Assembly: GCA_038225855.1 (NCBI GenBank)
Contig: JBBRQU010000021.1
Coordinates: 4,983-68,982, forward strand
DNA length: 64,000 nucleotides
Direction: 5' to 3'
From: CAHJXF01 sp038225855
GTDB lineage: Bacteria > Pseudomonadota > Gammaproteobacteria > Burkholderiales > Burkholderiaceae_D
A program made the position numbers and the translations under genes. The notes under the pieces are model-generated. The model was not told the origin of the DNA, did no database searches, and saw nothing but the letters and a program-made list of their open reading frames with translations. This document shows, in pieces, positions 36,416-44,129 of this stretch (position 1 is its first letter; each line of letters starts with the position of its first letter).

Positions 36416-37347
36416 TGACCGCACTCGTCATTGCCGAACACGACACGGCGACTCTCAAGGGTTCGACGCTCAACACCATCACCGCCGCTGTGGCCTGTGG
36501 CGGCGACGTGCATGTGCTGGTGGCCGGCGCCGGCGCGCATGCCGCGGCCGATGCGGTGGCGAAGGTCGCCGGCGTCTCGAAGGTCTTCTACGCCGACGCG
36601 CCGCACCTGGCCGACGGCCTCGCCGAAAACGTCACGGCCGAAGTGCTGGCGCTTGCGAAGGACTATTCGCACATCCTCTTTCCCGCGACCGCCTACGGCA
36701 AGAACATCGCGCCGCGCGTCGCCGCCAAGCTCGATGTCGCGCAGATCTCCGACATCATGACGGTCGAGTCGCCAGATACGTTCACGCGTCCGATCTATGC
36801 AGGCAACGCGATCGCGACCGTGCAGGCGACCGATGCGATCAAGGTCATCACGGTGCGCACCACCGGATTCGACGCCGCGGCCGCGACGGGTGGCTCGGCC
36901 TCGGTCGAAGCCGCGGCGCCCGCGCCCGACTTCGGCAAGTCGTCGTTCGTCAGCCGCGAGATCGCCAAGCTCGATCGTCCCGAACTCACGGCCGCCAAGG
37001 TGATCGTGTCGGGCGGACGCGGCGTGGGCAGCGGCGAGAACTACCACAAGGTCCTCGAGCCGCTCGCCGACAAGCTCGGCGCCGCGATGGGCGCCTCGCG
37101 CGCGGCGGTGGACGCGGGCTACGCGCCCAACGACTATCAGGTCGGGCAGACCGGCAAGATCGTCGCGCCGCAGCTCTATATCGCGGTTGGTATATCGGGC
37201 GCGATCCAGCATCTGGCGGGGATGAAGGACAGCAAGGTGATCGTCGCGATCAACAAGGATCCGGAAGCGCCGATCTTCGGGGTGGCGGACTATGGGTTGG
37301 TGGGAGATCTTAATACGCTGGTGCCGGAGTTGGTGGCGGCGCTTTGA
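36415..37347 (+). CDS. etfA: Electron transfer flavoprotein subunit alpha
   Basis: 310 residues. The FAD-binding C-terminal domain is intact: V-S-G-G-R-G-V-G-S-G-E-N-Y near residues 196-208, A-S-R-A-A-V-D-A-G, Q-V-G-Q-T-G-K-I-V-A-P-Q-L-Y and the terminal G-V-A-D-Y-G-L-V-G-D-L. In many betaproteobacteria an acyl-CoA dehydrogenase gene follows directly; here it comes only after a 1.7 kb island with a small secreted protein and two toxin-antitoxin modules. Confidence 0.97.
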   Translation: MTALVIAEHDTATLKGSTLNTITAAVACGGDVHVLVAGAGAHAAADAVAKVAGVSKVFYADAPHLADGLAENVTAEVLALAKDYSHILFPATAYGKNIAPRVAAKLDVAQISDIMTVESPDTFTRPIYAGNAIATVQATDAIKVITVRTTGFDAAAATGGSASVEAAAPAPDFGKSSFVSREIAKLDRPELTAAKVIVSGGRGVGSGENYHKVLEPLADKLGAAMGASRAAVDAGYAPNDYQVGQTGKIVAPQLYIAVGISGAIQHLAGMKDSKVIVAINKDPEAPIFGVADYGLVGDLNTLVPELVAAL

Positions 37348-37391
37348 GCACCGTTTTGCGTCGGGGCGTCCTGAAAGAACTGAGGTCACCA

Positions 37392-37829
37392 ATGCGGGCG
37401 ATGTCGCTTCCTTTCATTGTTGCAATCACGTTGCTTTGGGCACAAGCGTCAGCGCAACCTGTCGGTGAAGACGAGAGAGTGCAGGTTGGAACTTTTGCTG
37501 CGGGGGAAAGATTCTCGGGTTCGAGAAAAGACCCGCAAATCGATTCCATCTTGTGGGACAAAGGTGATCTTCGCGTGAGGATGACTCACGCGGCTCCCTG
37601 CGGCTACCACGTGGTGGACCCGTTCTGGGCGCAAGCGGAAGCCACGATCATTCTGCGATTCACATGGGTCAAGCCCACACTCAAAACACCAGATGCGACG
37701 ACTCTGTGCCTGCAACACGTCCAGGCATGGGTGTTCAGAATTCCCGATCGGAAGTACACGGTGCTCATTTCGGATTCTGTCCCGAGCTACAAAGTGGTTG
37801 CCAACACCGGTACCGTCGTCGATTTCTAG
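37392..37829 (+). CDS. Small secreted protein of unknown function
   Basis: 145 residues with a signal peptide (hydrophobic core LPFIVAITLLWAQA, cleavage after ASA near residue 22). The mature part has a C-G-Y-H-V-V-D-P-F-W motif and two other Cys-containing positions; no family recognised. The ATG at 37392 was chosen because GAGGT lies 5 bases upstream; an open frame reaches back to a TTG at 37344 but would bury the signal. Base composition is visibly lower in GC than in etfA, as in the following toxin-antitoxin genes, which suggests acquired DNA. Confidence 0.62.
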   Translation: MRAMSLPFIVAITLLWAQASAQPVGEDERVQVGTFAAGERFSGSRKDPQIDSILWDKGDLRVRMTHAAPCGYHVVDPFWAQAEATIILRFTWVKPTLKTPDATTLCLQHVQAWVFRIPDRKYTVLISDSVPSYKVVANTGTVVDF

Positions 37830-37888
37830 TCGCGGTGTGGCTTCGAAAGCCTGACCGATACATTGGGACGTCAATTTGACCGTCGCCA

Positions 37889-37906
37889 GTAATGTATATG
37901 CATTAC
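37889..37906. promoter_or_regulatory. Imperfect palindrome upstream of brnT, possible BrnA operator
   Basis: GTAATG (37889-37894) and CATTAC (37901-37906) form an inverted repeat ending 4 bases before the brnT ATG. BrnTA modules are autorepressed by the antitoxin, so the position suits an operator. A TTGACC at 37876 may be the -35 box, but the -10 box is not clear. Confidence 0.4.
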
Positions 37907-37910
37907 GCCT

Positions 37911-38167
37911 ATGCTGTTCATATGGTCCGATGCAAAGCGCACTTCGAACCTGAAGGATCACGGGTTCGATTTCGCGGACGCGCCGCGCGTCTTCGAGGAG
38001 TCCACCTACCCATTTGAGGACGATCGATTCTTGTATGGTGAGCAGCGCTTCGTGACGCTCGGTTTACTCGCCGGCATACAGAAAACGAATATGAAATCCG
38101 CGTTATCTCATTCCGCAAAGCGACCAGGCGCGAAACCCAAATCTATTTCGATGCAATCCAAAACTGA
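37911..38167 (+). pseudogene. brnT: BrnT-type toxin gene, frameshifted
   Basis: The first 54 codons read as a BrnT ribonuclease toxin (I-W-S-D-A-K-R-T-S-N-L-K-D-H-G-F-D-F-A-D-A, F-E-D-D-R-F-L-Y-G-E-Q-R-F-V-T-L-G-L-L-A). Then the frame breaks: the conserved C-terminus H-T-E-N-E-Y-E-I-R-V-I-S-F-R-K-A-T-R-R-E continues in another frame and ends at the TGA at 38165. A few codons between the blocks seem to be missing too, in line with a small deletion near 38070. The toxin is most likely inactive. Confidence 0.85.
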
Positions 38168-38177
38168 CTGGGCGCGG

Positions 38178-38401
38178 ATGAAAGCGAAGGGCAACATCGC
38201 GATCGCCGAGGAACACCCGGAGGCTGACATCAAGCATATTGTTCGCGCGTGGTGCGGCGTGGTCTTATGCCGATACCAGCGAAGGCGTCGATATCGCTGC
38301 GCGTGGATCATGACGTGCTCGAGTGGTTCAAGGCGCAAGGACCAGGCTATCAAACGCGGATCAACACCATTCTCCGCGCGTTCCGTGATGCGTCGGTCTA
38401 A
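38178..38401 (+). pseudogene. brnA: BrnA-type antitoxin gene, frameshifted
   Basis: Starts at the ATG at 38178 with M-K-A-K-G-N-I-A and H-I-K/D-I-K-H-I-V-R-A, then shifts frame; the downstream part M-P-I-P-A-K-A-S-I-S-L-R-V-D-H-D-V-L-E-W-F-K-A-Q-G-P-G-Y-Q-T-R-I-N reads in another frame to the TAA at 38401. The total of 224 bases fits one missing base, near 38255. The C-terminal ribbon-helix-helix-like part is otherwise intact, and an ATG at 38273 could still make a short C-terminal fragment. Confidence 0.82.
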
Positions 38402-38431
38402 GTCGGCGCCGCGATGAGGCACGGCCCATGC

Positions 38432-38459
38432 TTGCAGAACCGAGACACAGTGCTATCAT
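38432..38459 (+). promoter_or_regulatory. Putative promoter of hicAB
   Basis: TTGCAG (38432-38437), 16 bases, TATCAT (38454-38459). The expected transcription start falls at about 38466, on the second of two GTG codons that can begin hicA, so the message may be almost leaderless. Confidence 0.45.
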
Positions 38460-38462
38460 GCC

Positions 38463-38720
38463 GTGGTGAACAGCAAGCAACGAATCACTTTGGAAGCTGT
38501 CTGGTCCGACCCGGTCAACGGAAATATCGAATGGGCCCGCATTGAGTCACTGTTTATTGCGCTTGGCTGTCGCGTTGTCGAGGGCCCGGGTTCTTCCGTG
38601 ACCTTCGAATGGCAAGGACGTAGGGCGACATTCCATCGTCCGCATCCTCGTAAGGAGGCTCTGCGTTACCGCGTCAAGGATGCGCGAGAGCTTCTGAAGT
38701 GTATGGGAATCAAACCATGA
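38463..38720 (+). CDS. hicA: HicA-type toxin
   Basis: 85 residues starting at one of two adjacent GTG codons. Matches the HicA-type toxins of the S-K-Q-R-x-T-L-E-A form: I-E-W-A-R-I-E-S-L-F-I-A-L-G-C-R-V-V-E-G-P-G-S-S-V-T-F then F-H-R-P-H-P-R-K-E-A-L-R-Y-R-V. HicA is an mRNA interferase with a double-stranded RNA-binding fold. Here the typical G-S-H segment has Ser in place of the His, but His residues follow in FHRPHP. The stop overlaps the hicB ATG by 4 bases. No frame lesions. Confidence 0.87.
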   Translation: MVNSKQRITLEAVWSDPVNGNIEWARIESLFIALGCRVVEGPGSSVTFEWQGRRATFHRPHPRKEALRYRVKDARELLKCMGIKP

Positions 38721-39097
38721 CCAACGCCATGACGTATCGCGGCTACACGGCTAGCATGACCTTTGATCCTGAAGACAAGATCATCGTTGGTCGCGTGCTG
38801 GACATAGACGACATCATCTCGTTTCATGGTAAGTCCGTCGCGGAATTCGAGGTCAATTTTCACAAGGTCTTGGATGGTTATATCGCGGCCTGTGAGAGTT
38901 TGGGCGGTACGCCCGAGAAGCCCGCGAGCGGCAAGCTCATGTTGCGGGTCGCCCCGAAGGTTCATGCCGCTGCGCTAAAGGCAGCGGCTCGGACGGGCGT
39001 AAGCCTGAACAAGTGGGCTGAACAAGCCCTCATCACGGCCAGCAGAAAAAATGCTTCCCCCAAGGCATTGGCAAAGTCCGAATCGAGACAACCATGA
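38717..39097 (+). CDS. hicB: HicB-type antitoxin
   Basis: 126 residues. The HicB partial RNase H-like fold (Y-R-G-Y-T-A-S-M-T-F-D-P-E-D-K-I-I-V-G-R-V near residues 7-27, then D-I-I-S-F-H-G-K-S-V-A-E) is followed by a ribbon-helix-helix DNA-binding C-terminus (K-L-M-L-R-V-A-P-K-V-H-A-A-A-L-K-A-A-A-R-T-G-V-S-L-N-K-W). Neutralises HicA and represses the operon. Its TGA overlaps the ATG of the acyl-CoA dehydrogenase gene, so an operon running from the toxin into a metabolic gene is likely. Confidence 0.92.
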   Translation: MTNAMTYRGYTASMTFDPEDKIIVGRVLDIDDIISFHGKSVAEFEVNFHKVLDGYIAACESLGGTPEKPASGKLMLRVAPKVHAAALKAAARTGVSLNKWAEQALITASRKNASPKALAKSESRQP

Positions 39098-40947
39098 CCT
39101 ACACCGCCCCCCTCAAAGACATGCTGTTCGTCATCACCGAACTCGCCGACCTCGACGCAGTGGCTGCGATGCCGGGGTTCGAAGATGCCACACTCGAAAC
39201 CGCCCAGGCCGTGCTCGAAGAGAACGCGCGTTTCGTGCAAGACGTGATCGCGCCGCTCAATCGCGCGGGCGACATCGCGCCGTCGTCGTGGAAGGACGGC
39301 GTGGTCACGACCACGGCCGGCTTCAAGGAAGCCTTCAAGAGTTATGGCGAAGGCGGATGGCAAGGCGTGCAGCACGATGTCGAGCACGGCGGGCAGGGCC
39401 TGCCCAAGCTGATCGCAACGCCCTGCATCGAGATGCTCAATTCCGCGAACCTGTCGTTCGCGCTCTGCCCGCTGTTGACCGATGGCGCGATCGAGGCGCT
39501 GATGACCGCGGGCAGCGCCGCACAGAAAGAGGCTTACCTCGGCAAGCTGATCTCGGGTCAGTGGACCGGTACGATGAATCTCACGGAATCGCAAGCCGGC
39601 TCGGACCTCGCGCAGGTGCGCACGCGCGCGGTCCCCGAGGCGAATGGGGACACCGCGGGAAAGTATCGCGTCTTCGGCCAGAAGATTTTCATCACCTATG
39701 GCGAGCACGACATGGCCGAGAACATCGTCCACCTCGTGCTCGCGCGCACGCCCGATGCGCCCGAAGGCGTGAAGGGCATCTCGCTGTTCACGGTGCCGAA
39801 GTTTCTAGTCAACACCGACGGCTCGCTCGGCGCGCGCAACGATGTGTACTGCGCGTCGATCGAACACAAGCTCGGCATCAAAGCGAGCCCGACCGCGGTG
39901 CTGTTGTTCGGCGATGGAAAATTTCCGGTCGCGAGCGCCGCTGGCGGCCAGGCGAAAGCGGGCGCAATCGGCGAACTCGTGGGCGTCGAGAATCGCGGCC
40001 TCGAGTACATGTTCATCATGATGAACGCAGCGCGTTTCGCGGTCGGCCTGCAGGGCATCGCGGTCGCCGAGCGCGCGTATCAGCAGGCGGTCTCCTATGC
40101 AAAGGACCGCACGCAGTCACGCGACCTCGCCGGTTCGAGCGGACCCGTGACGATCGTTCATCATCCCGACGTGCGCCGCATGCTGATGACCATGCGTGCG
40201 CAGATCGAAGCCACGCGCGCGCTCGCCTACGTGACCGCGGCCGCGCAGGACGCTGCGCATCATTCCGAAGACGCGGCGACGCGAAAACAGAATCACGCGT
40301 TCTACGAATACCTCGTACCGGTCGTCAAAGGCTGGAGCACCGAACTGTCGATCGAGGTCGCGTCGCTCGGCGTGCAGGTGCACGGCGGCATGGGCTTCAT
40401 CGAAGAGACCGGCGCCGCGCAGCACTATCGTGACGCGCGCATTCTGACGATCTACGAAGGCACGACCGCGATCCAGGCGAACGACCTGATCGGACGCAAG
40501 ACCGTGCGCGACGGCGGCGCAAACGCGAAAGGCATCGTCGCGCAAGTGAAGAAGACCGCGAGCGCGCTCGCGTCGTCTACGTCGGCTGCTCACGCAACCG
40601 ACCTGAAAGCGATCGCCAAGCGACTCGACGCCGGCGCGACCGCGCTCGAAGACGTGATCGAATACATCGTCGCGAACGTCAAATCCGACATCAAGGGTGT
40701 GTTCGCGGGCTCGGTGCCGTATCTGAAACTCGCCGGCATCGTGCTCGGCGGCTGGCAGATGGCGCGTGCCGCGGGCATCGCTGCGCAGAAGCTCGATGCG
40801 GGCGATGCCGATGCTGCCTTCTATCGCGCCAAGCTCGCGACCGCTAGGTTCTTCGCGGACCATCTGCTGTCGCAGGCGAGCGGGTTGCGCGATGGCATCG
40901 TCGATGGATCCGAGGCGGTGATGGCGCTGGAGGCCGAGCAGTTCTGA
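39094..40947 (+). CDS. Acyl-CoA dehydrogenase with C-terminal extension domain
   Basis: 617 residues, longer than the usual 380 because of an N-terminal segment and a C-terminal helical domain, as in the DmdC-like group. Marks: M-N-L-T-E-S-Q-A-G-S-D-L near residues 163-174 (FAD/substrate loop), G-V-Q-V-H-G-G-M-G-F and the catalytic Glu in Y-E-G-T-T-A-I-Q-A-N-D-L-I-G. Oxidises an acyl-CoA to the enoyl-CoA, passing electrons to EtfBA encoded upstream. Chain-length preference cannot be read. The ATG lies within the hicB stop. Confidence 0.93.
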   Translation: MTYTAPLKDMLFVITELADLDAVAAMPGFEDATLETAQAVLEENARFVQDVIAPLNRAGDIAPSSWKDGVVTTTAGFKEAFKSYGEGGWQGVQHDVEHGGQGLPKLIATPCIEMLNSANLSFALCPLLTDGAIEALMTAGSAAQKEAYLGKLISGQWTGTMNLTESQAGSDLAQVRTRAVPEANGDTAGKYRVFGQKIFITYGEHDMAENIVHLVLARTPDAPEGVKGISLFTVPKFLVNTDGSLGARNDVYCASIEHKLGIKASPTAVLLFGDGKFPVASAAGGQAKAGAIGELVGVENRGLEYMFIMMNAARFAVGLQGIAVAERAYQQAVSYAKDRTQSRDLAGSSGPVTIVHHPDVRRMLMTMRAQIEATRALAYVTAAAQDAAHHSEDAATRKQNHAFYEYLVPVVKGWSTELSIEVASLGVQVHGGMGFIEETGAAQHYRDARILTIYEGTTAIQANDLIGRKTVRDGGANAKGIVAQVKKTASALASSTSAAHATDLKAIAKRLDAGATALEDVIEYIVANVKSDIKGVFAGSVPYLKLAGIVLGGWQMARAAGIAAQKLDAGDADAAFYRAKLATARFFADHLLSQASGLRDGIVDGSEAVMALEAEQF

Positions 40948-40974
40948 AGTAACAGGCGAGGCTCTGGAATTTCC

Positions 40975-41103
40975 GTCGTCCTCCCGGCGAAGGCCGGGAC
41001 CCAGGTTTGTTGGCAACGCGCGACGAATGAGCAACTTGGACCCCGGCCTGCGCCGGAGCGACGGAGTCCGTCACTTGGGGCCCCGGCCTGCGCCGGGGAG
41101 ACG
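40975..41103. repeat. Dispersed palindromic repeat, family 1 (compound copy)
   Basis: A left arm GTCGTCCTCCCGGCGAAGG and two successive right arms, one ending CGCCGGAGCGACGG near 41064 and one ending CGCCGGGGAGACG at 41103. This mirrors the compound copy at 251-373. It lies between convergent genes, the acyl-CoA dehydrogenase and the DedA-rhodanese fusion. Confidence 0.85.
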
Positions 41104-41109
41104 ATAAAG

Positions 41110-42036
41110 TCATCGTTCGATCGCATACCCCGCTTCCATCCACGCCTCGATCCCTCCCGTCAGCGGCCGCACACGCGTGAAGCCGCGCGTCTTCAACATT
41201 TTCGCGATGCGCGCGGCCGAGGCTTCGTTGGGACATGCGCAATAGACGATGACTTCGCGGCCGCTCTCGTCGTCGGGAATGCGGATCGCGATGGTCTTTT
41301 CGTCGACCGCGATCGCGCCGGGGATGCGGCCGTCTTCGGCCTGGCTCGCGAGCGAGCGCACGTCGAGAATCATCGGCGCGGTTCCGGCGTCCAGCATCTC
41401 GGCCAGTTCCGCGACGGACACGCGCGCCATGCGCAGCTCGTTGAAGAAGCGCCGACGATCCCACCACTTTGCGGCGACGAAGATCGCGAGCGCGAGGAGG
41501 ATCAGGACGATGCCTATTTCTCCGAGGCGAGCGAGCGTGGCGATCAACTCTTCGATCGCGCCACTGAACAAATAGCCAACGCCGATCGCGACTCCCGCCC
41601 ACAGCGCCGCGCCGATCGCATCGAACAGCACGAACGTGACAAAGCGGGTGCGCACCGCGCCTGCGAGCGCGGTTGCGACCGCTGCAAAGCCCGGGATGAA
41701 TTTCGCGACCGTCAACGATGGGGGACCGAAGCGCGCATAGATGTTCTCGGTCTGACGCACGCAGGTGTCGGGCGAAAGCGAGATGCGGCACAGCACGCGC
41801 AACACGGGCCGACCGATACGCGTGCCGGCGAGATACCAACCCGTGTCGGAGATCAGTGCCGCGACCACGGCGACTGCGAGCAGCGAAGGCGCCGAATAAT
41901 TGCCGGTCCCGAGCAACGCGCCCGTGAGGATCAGCGTCGGATACGCGGGCAGCGGCAAACCTGCCTGCGACGCCAGCACGTTGATGAATACGAACGCGAG
42001 TCCGTACTGCGTGATGAGTTCGATCAGATGCTGCAA
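41110..42036 (-). CDS. DedA family membrane protein fused to a rhodanese domain
   Basis: 308 residues starting at TTG, chosen because GGGGAGG lies 5-6 bases upstream. Residues 1-195 are a DedA/SNARE-associated membrane protein (Q-A-G-L-P-L-P-A-Y-P near 29-38; F-I-P-G-F-A near 118-123; five or so helices). Residues about 208-305 are a rhodanese domain with the active-site Cys in V-I-V-Y-C-A-C-P-N-E. DedA proteins are linked to lipid flipping and membrane potential; rhodanese moves sulfane sulfur or acts as a scaffold. The role of the fusion is unknown. The next gene on this strand is an esterase 100 bases upstream. Confidence 0.9.
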   Translation of the reverse strand: MQHLIELITQYGLAFVFINVLASQAGLPLPAYPTLILTGALLGTGNYSAPSLLAVAVVAALISDTGWYLAGTRIGRPVLRVLCRISLSPDTCVRQTENIYARFGPPSLTVAKFIPGFAAVATALAGAVRTRFVTFVLFDAIGAALWAGVAIGVGYLFSGAIEELIATLARLGEIGIVLILLALAIFVAAKWWDRRRFFNELRMARVSVAELAEMLDAGTAPMILDVRSLASQAEDGRIPGAIAVDEKTIAIRIPDDESGREVIVYCACPNEASAARIAKMLKTRGFTRVRPLTGGIEAWMEAGYAIER

Positions 42037-42106
42037 TGTCCTCCCCCTCACGAGGTTATGAGGTCGGGCGGCCTGCAATCAAGGCAAACATGTCATCCGG
42101 AAGCAT

Positions 42107-42132
42107 GTCGTTCCCGCGAACGCGGGGACGAC
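42107..42132. repeat. Dispersed palindromic repeat, minimal hairpin
   Basis: GTCGTTCCCGCG and CGCGGGGACGAC separated by two bases: a near-perfect 12-base-pair hairpin with one G-T pair. It looks like the outer arms of the 22672 variant without a centre. Located between the DedA-rhodanese gene and the esterase gene. Confidence 0.75.
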
Positions 42133-42138
42133 GGCACA

Positions 42139-42885
42139 TCACACCCGATCGAGCACGCGCCGCAGAAAGCGGCCGATCGCATCGATCTCTTCGGGGCACA
42201 CCGAATGCGGCATCGGGTAGGTATGCCATTCGACCTGATAGCCGTGCTGGATCAATGCGTCGCGCGAGGCGAGTGCCCGTTCGAGCCGCACTACCGGGTC
42301 GTGGCTGCCGTGCGCCATGAAGATCGGCACGTCGTGATTGGCTTCGCTGCGTTCCACGGCGAGTTGGACCCCGAGCGGCAGATAGCCCGACAGCACGATC
42401 AGTCCCGCAAGTCTCGATGGATGCCGAAGACCCGTCATCAAGGTCATCGCGGCGCCTTGAGAAAAGCCCGCGAGCACGATACGTTCAGCCGCGATGCCCT
42501 TCGCGACCTGCGCGGCGACGAGCTCTTCGACCATCGCCTGCGATGCGCGCAAGCCCTTCTCGTCTTCGCGCGGTATGCCGCTCCCGCGTCCATCGTTCAT
42601 TGCGACGCCGCCCAAGTCGAGATGCAGGATGTCGTACCACGCGCGCATCGCCATGCCGCCGTTGATGGTGACCGGCATCACCGGCGCGTTCGGAAAGACG
42701 AAGCGAACTGCGAGCGGAGCGCCGCCGCTCATCGGCACTTCGGAACGCAGATCGAGCTCGGGTACGAGCGGCACGAAGTCGTTGGCATCGGCACCCAGCC
42801 CGTGCATCCAGATGACGGCCGCGTCGGGATGAGGTGCGGTCTCGCGTTCGATGGTTTGCAGTTGGGTTTGGAAAGTCTGGCTCAT
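42139..42885 (-). CDS. Carboxylesterase/phospholipase-type alpha/beta hydrolase
   Basis: 248 residues. Nucleophile Ser in G-F-S-Q-G-A near residue 140, Asp in G-S-H-D-P-V and His in Y-P-M-P-H-S-V near the end; N-terminal V-I-W-M-H-G-L-G-A-D holds the oxyanion loop. It belongs to the carboxylesterase 2 family (similar to Pseudomonas EstB and acyl-protein thioesterases), acting on short esters in the cytoplasm. The ATG overlaps the mog stop by 4 bases (ATGA), so it is translated with mog. Confidence 0.92.
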   Translation of the reverse strand: MSQTFQTQLQTIERETAPHPDAAVIWMHGLGADANDFVPLVPELDLRSEVPMSGGAPLAVRFVFPNAPVMPVTINGGMAMRAWYDILHLDLGGVAMNDGRGSGIPREDEKGLRASQAMVEELVAAQVAKGIAAERIVLAGFSQGAAMTLMTGLRHPSRLAGLIVLSGYLPLGVQLAVERSEANHDVPIFMAHGSHDPVVRLERALASRDALIQHGYQVEWHTYPMPHSVCPEEIDAIGRFLRRVLDRV

Positions 42886-43517
42886 TTTTTCTTCAAGGCG
42901 GATTTGGGTCGGAACGTCTTGACGACGGATGCATCGGTTTCGATGTAAGGGCCGCCGATCAGGTCGATGCAATACGGGACGGCGGCGAAGATGCCGGGGA
43001 CGATCGCATCACCATCGTCGTTCCTGAGCCCTTCGAGCGTTTCCTTGATCGCCTTGGGTTGCCCCGGCAGATTGATGATCAACGCCGCGTGATGATGGCC
43101 TTCGATGTCGCCGATCTCGCGAATCACCGCGACCTGCCGCGACAGCACGGCCGTGGGCACGAACTCCAGGCCGATGCGGCGCATCTGTTCGCCGAAACCC
43201 GGCATCTCGCGCGTCGCCACCGCGAGCGTCGCTTGGGGCGTGACGTCGCGACGCGCGGGTCCCGTGCCGCCGGTCGTGACGACGAGATCGCAGAGTAGTT
43301 CATCGACCAGTTCGATGAGTGCGGCTTCGATCAATGGGCCTTCGTCGGGCACGAGTCGCGACTCGATGTGATGCGGTGTGGTCAACGCGCGAGCGAACCA
43401 CTCGGCCAGCGCGGGGATACCCTGGTCCGCATAGACGCCGGTCGCCGCGCGATCGCTCGCCGATACCAGGCCGATACGAAGGGGGCGATCGGCGGATACA
43501 TCGAAGGTCGTGGTCAT
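42882..43517 (-). CDS. mog: Molybdopterin adenylyltransferase
   Basis: 211 residues. Adenylates molybdopterin before molybdenum insertion. Marks: R-I-G-L-V-S-A-S-D-R near residues 13-22, the L-V-V-T-T-G-G-T-G-P loop with R-R-D-V-T-P-Q-A-T near 78-95, and L-P-G-Q-P-K-A-I. The ATG at 43517 was preferred to the GTG three bases upstream. Its ribosome binding site GGGAGG lies inside the palindromic repeat that also ends darP. Followed by the esterase, overlapping by 4 bases. Confidence 0.94.
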   Translation of the reverse strand: MTTTFDVSADRPLRIGLVSASDRAATGVYADQGIPALAEWFARALTTPHHIESRLVPDEGPLIEAALIELVDELLCDLVVTTGGTGPARRDVTPQATLAVATREMPGFGEQMRRIGLEFVPTAVLSRQVAVIREIGDIEGHHHAALIINLPGQPKAIKETLEGLRNDDGDAIVPGIFAAVPYCIDLIGGPYIETDASVVKTFRPKSALKKK

Positions 43518-43530
43518 CACATTGCAGCTC

Positions 43531-43570
43531 CCTCCCCTTCAAGGGGAGGATTGGAGTGGGGATGGGTCGT
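43531..43570. repeat. Dispersed repeat, family 3, overlapping the darP end
   Basis: Perfect inverted repeat CCTCCCCTT/AAGGGGAGG (43531-43549) followed by ATTGGAGTGGGGATGGGT. On the minus strand it encodes the last residues of DarP (S-P-L-Q-S-S-P) and its TGA, and then supplies the GGGGAGG in front of mog. Confidence 0.6.
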
Positions 43571-44129
43571 CACCTTCAACGACATCGCGTATCAATCGAA
43601 ACAGCTCGCGAAAATGCTTCGGCGGCCTGCCTTCACTCTTCTCCTTCCTGCTCATGCGTATCGTCGCGCGCAGTTGCTGCAGGGTGTCGGGGTTGAGCGC
43701 GGCGCTGTGCACGCCCGCGAAGTCGGTCAACGCGAGATCGTCGTCGAGCAAACGTTCGCGCCAGCGTTCGACTGCATGCAGCGTCGCCGTTTCGGCGCGC
43801 GAAGCGCCGGTCCACGCATCGAGCGCCTCGCGAATCGGCTCGATCTCGACATCGCGCATCAGGCGGCCGATGTATTGCATCTGACGCCGACGGCCTTCGT
43901 GGTCGCGAATTTTTTGCGCGTCGTGGATCGCGTCGCGCAGGGTCTCGGGTAGCTCGACTTTTTCGAGGCGCTCGCTCGACTGCTCGACCAATTCCTCGCC
44001 CAGTTTCTGCAGCGCGGTCATGTCGCGCTTCTTCTGCGACTTGCTGATTCGCGCCGCAGCGGCTTCTTCTTCGGCGAGTTGATCGGCGATGCGCGCGACG
44101 GAAGTCGCTTCGGATGGGGCACGGTTCAT
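43539..44129 (-). CDS. darP: Ribosome-associated protein DarP (YjgA, DUF615)
   Basis: 196 residues, acidic and helical. Marks: I-S-K-S-Q-K-K-R-D-M-T-A-L-Q-K-L-G-E-E-L near residues 28-47, D-A-I-H-D-A-Q, R-R-R-Q-M-Q-Y-I-G-R-L-M-R near 79-92 and W-R-E-R-L-L-D-D-D near 122-130. DarP binds late 50S subunit precursors and promotes peptidyl transferase centre maturation. The last dozen residues come from the family 3 repeat. It is first of the darP-mog-esterase unit and divergent from pmbA, with 154 bases between the starts. Confidence 0.93.
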   Translation of the reverse strand: MNRAPSEATSVARIADQLAEEEAAAARISKSQKKRDMTALQKLGEELVEQSSERLEKVELPETLRDAIHDAQKIRDHEGRRRQMQYIGRLMRDVEIEPIREALDAWTGASRAETATLHAVERWRERLLDDDLALTDFAGVHSAALNPDTLQQLRATIRMSRKEKSEGRPPKHFRELFRLIRDVVEGDDPSPLQSSP

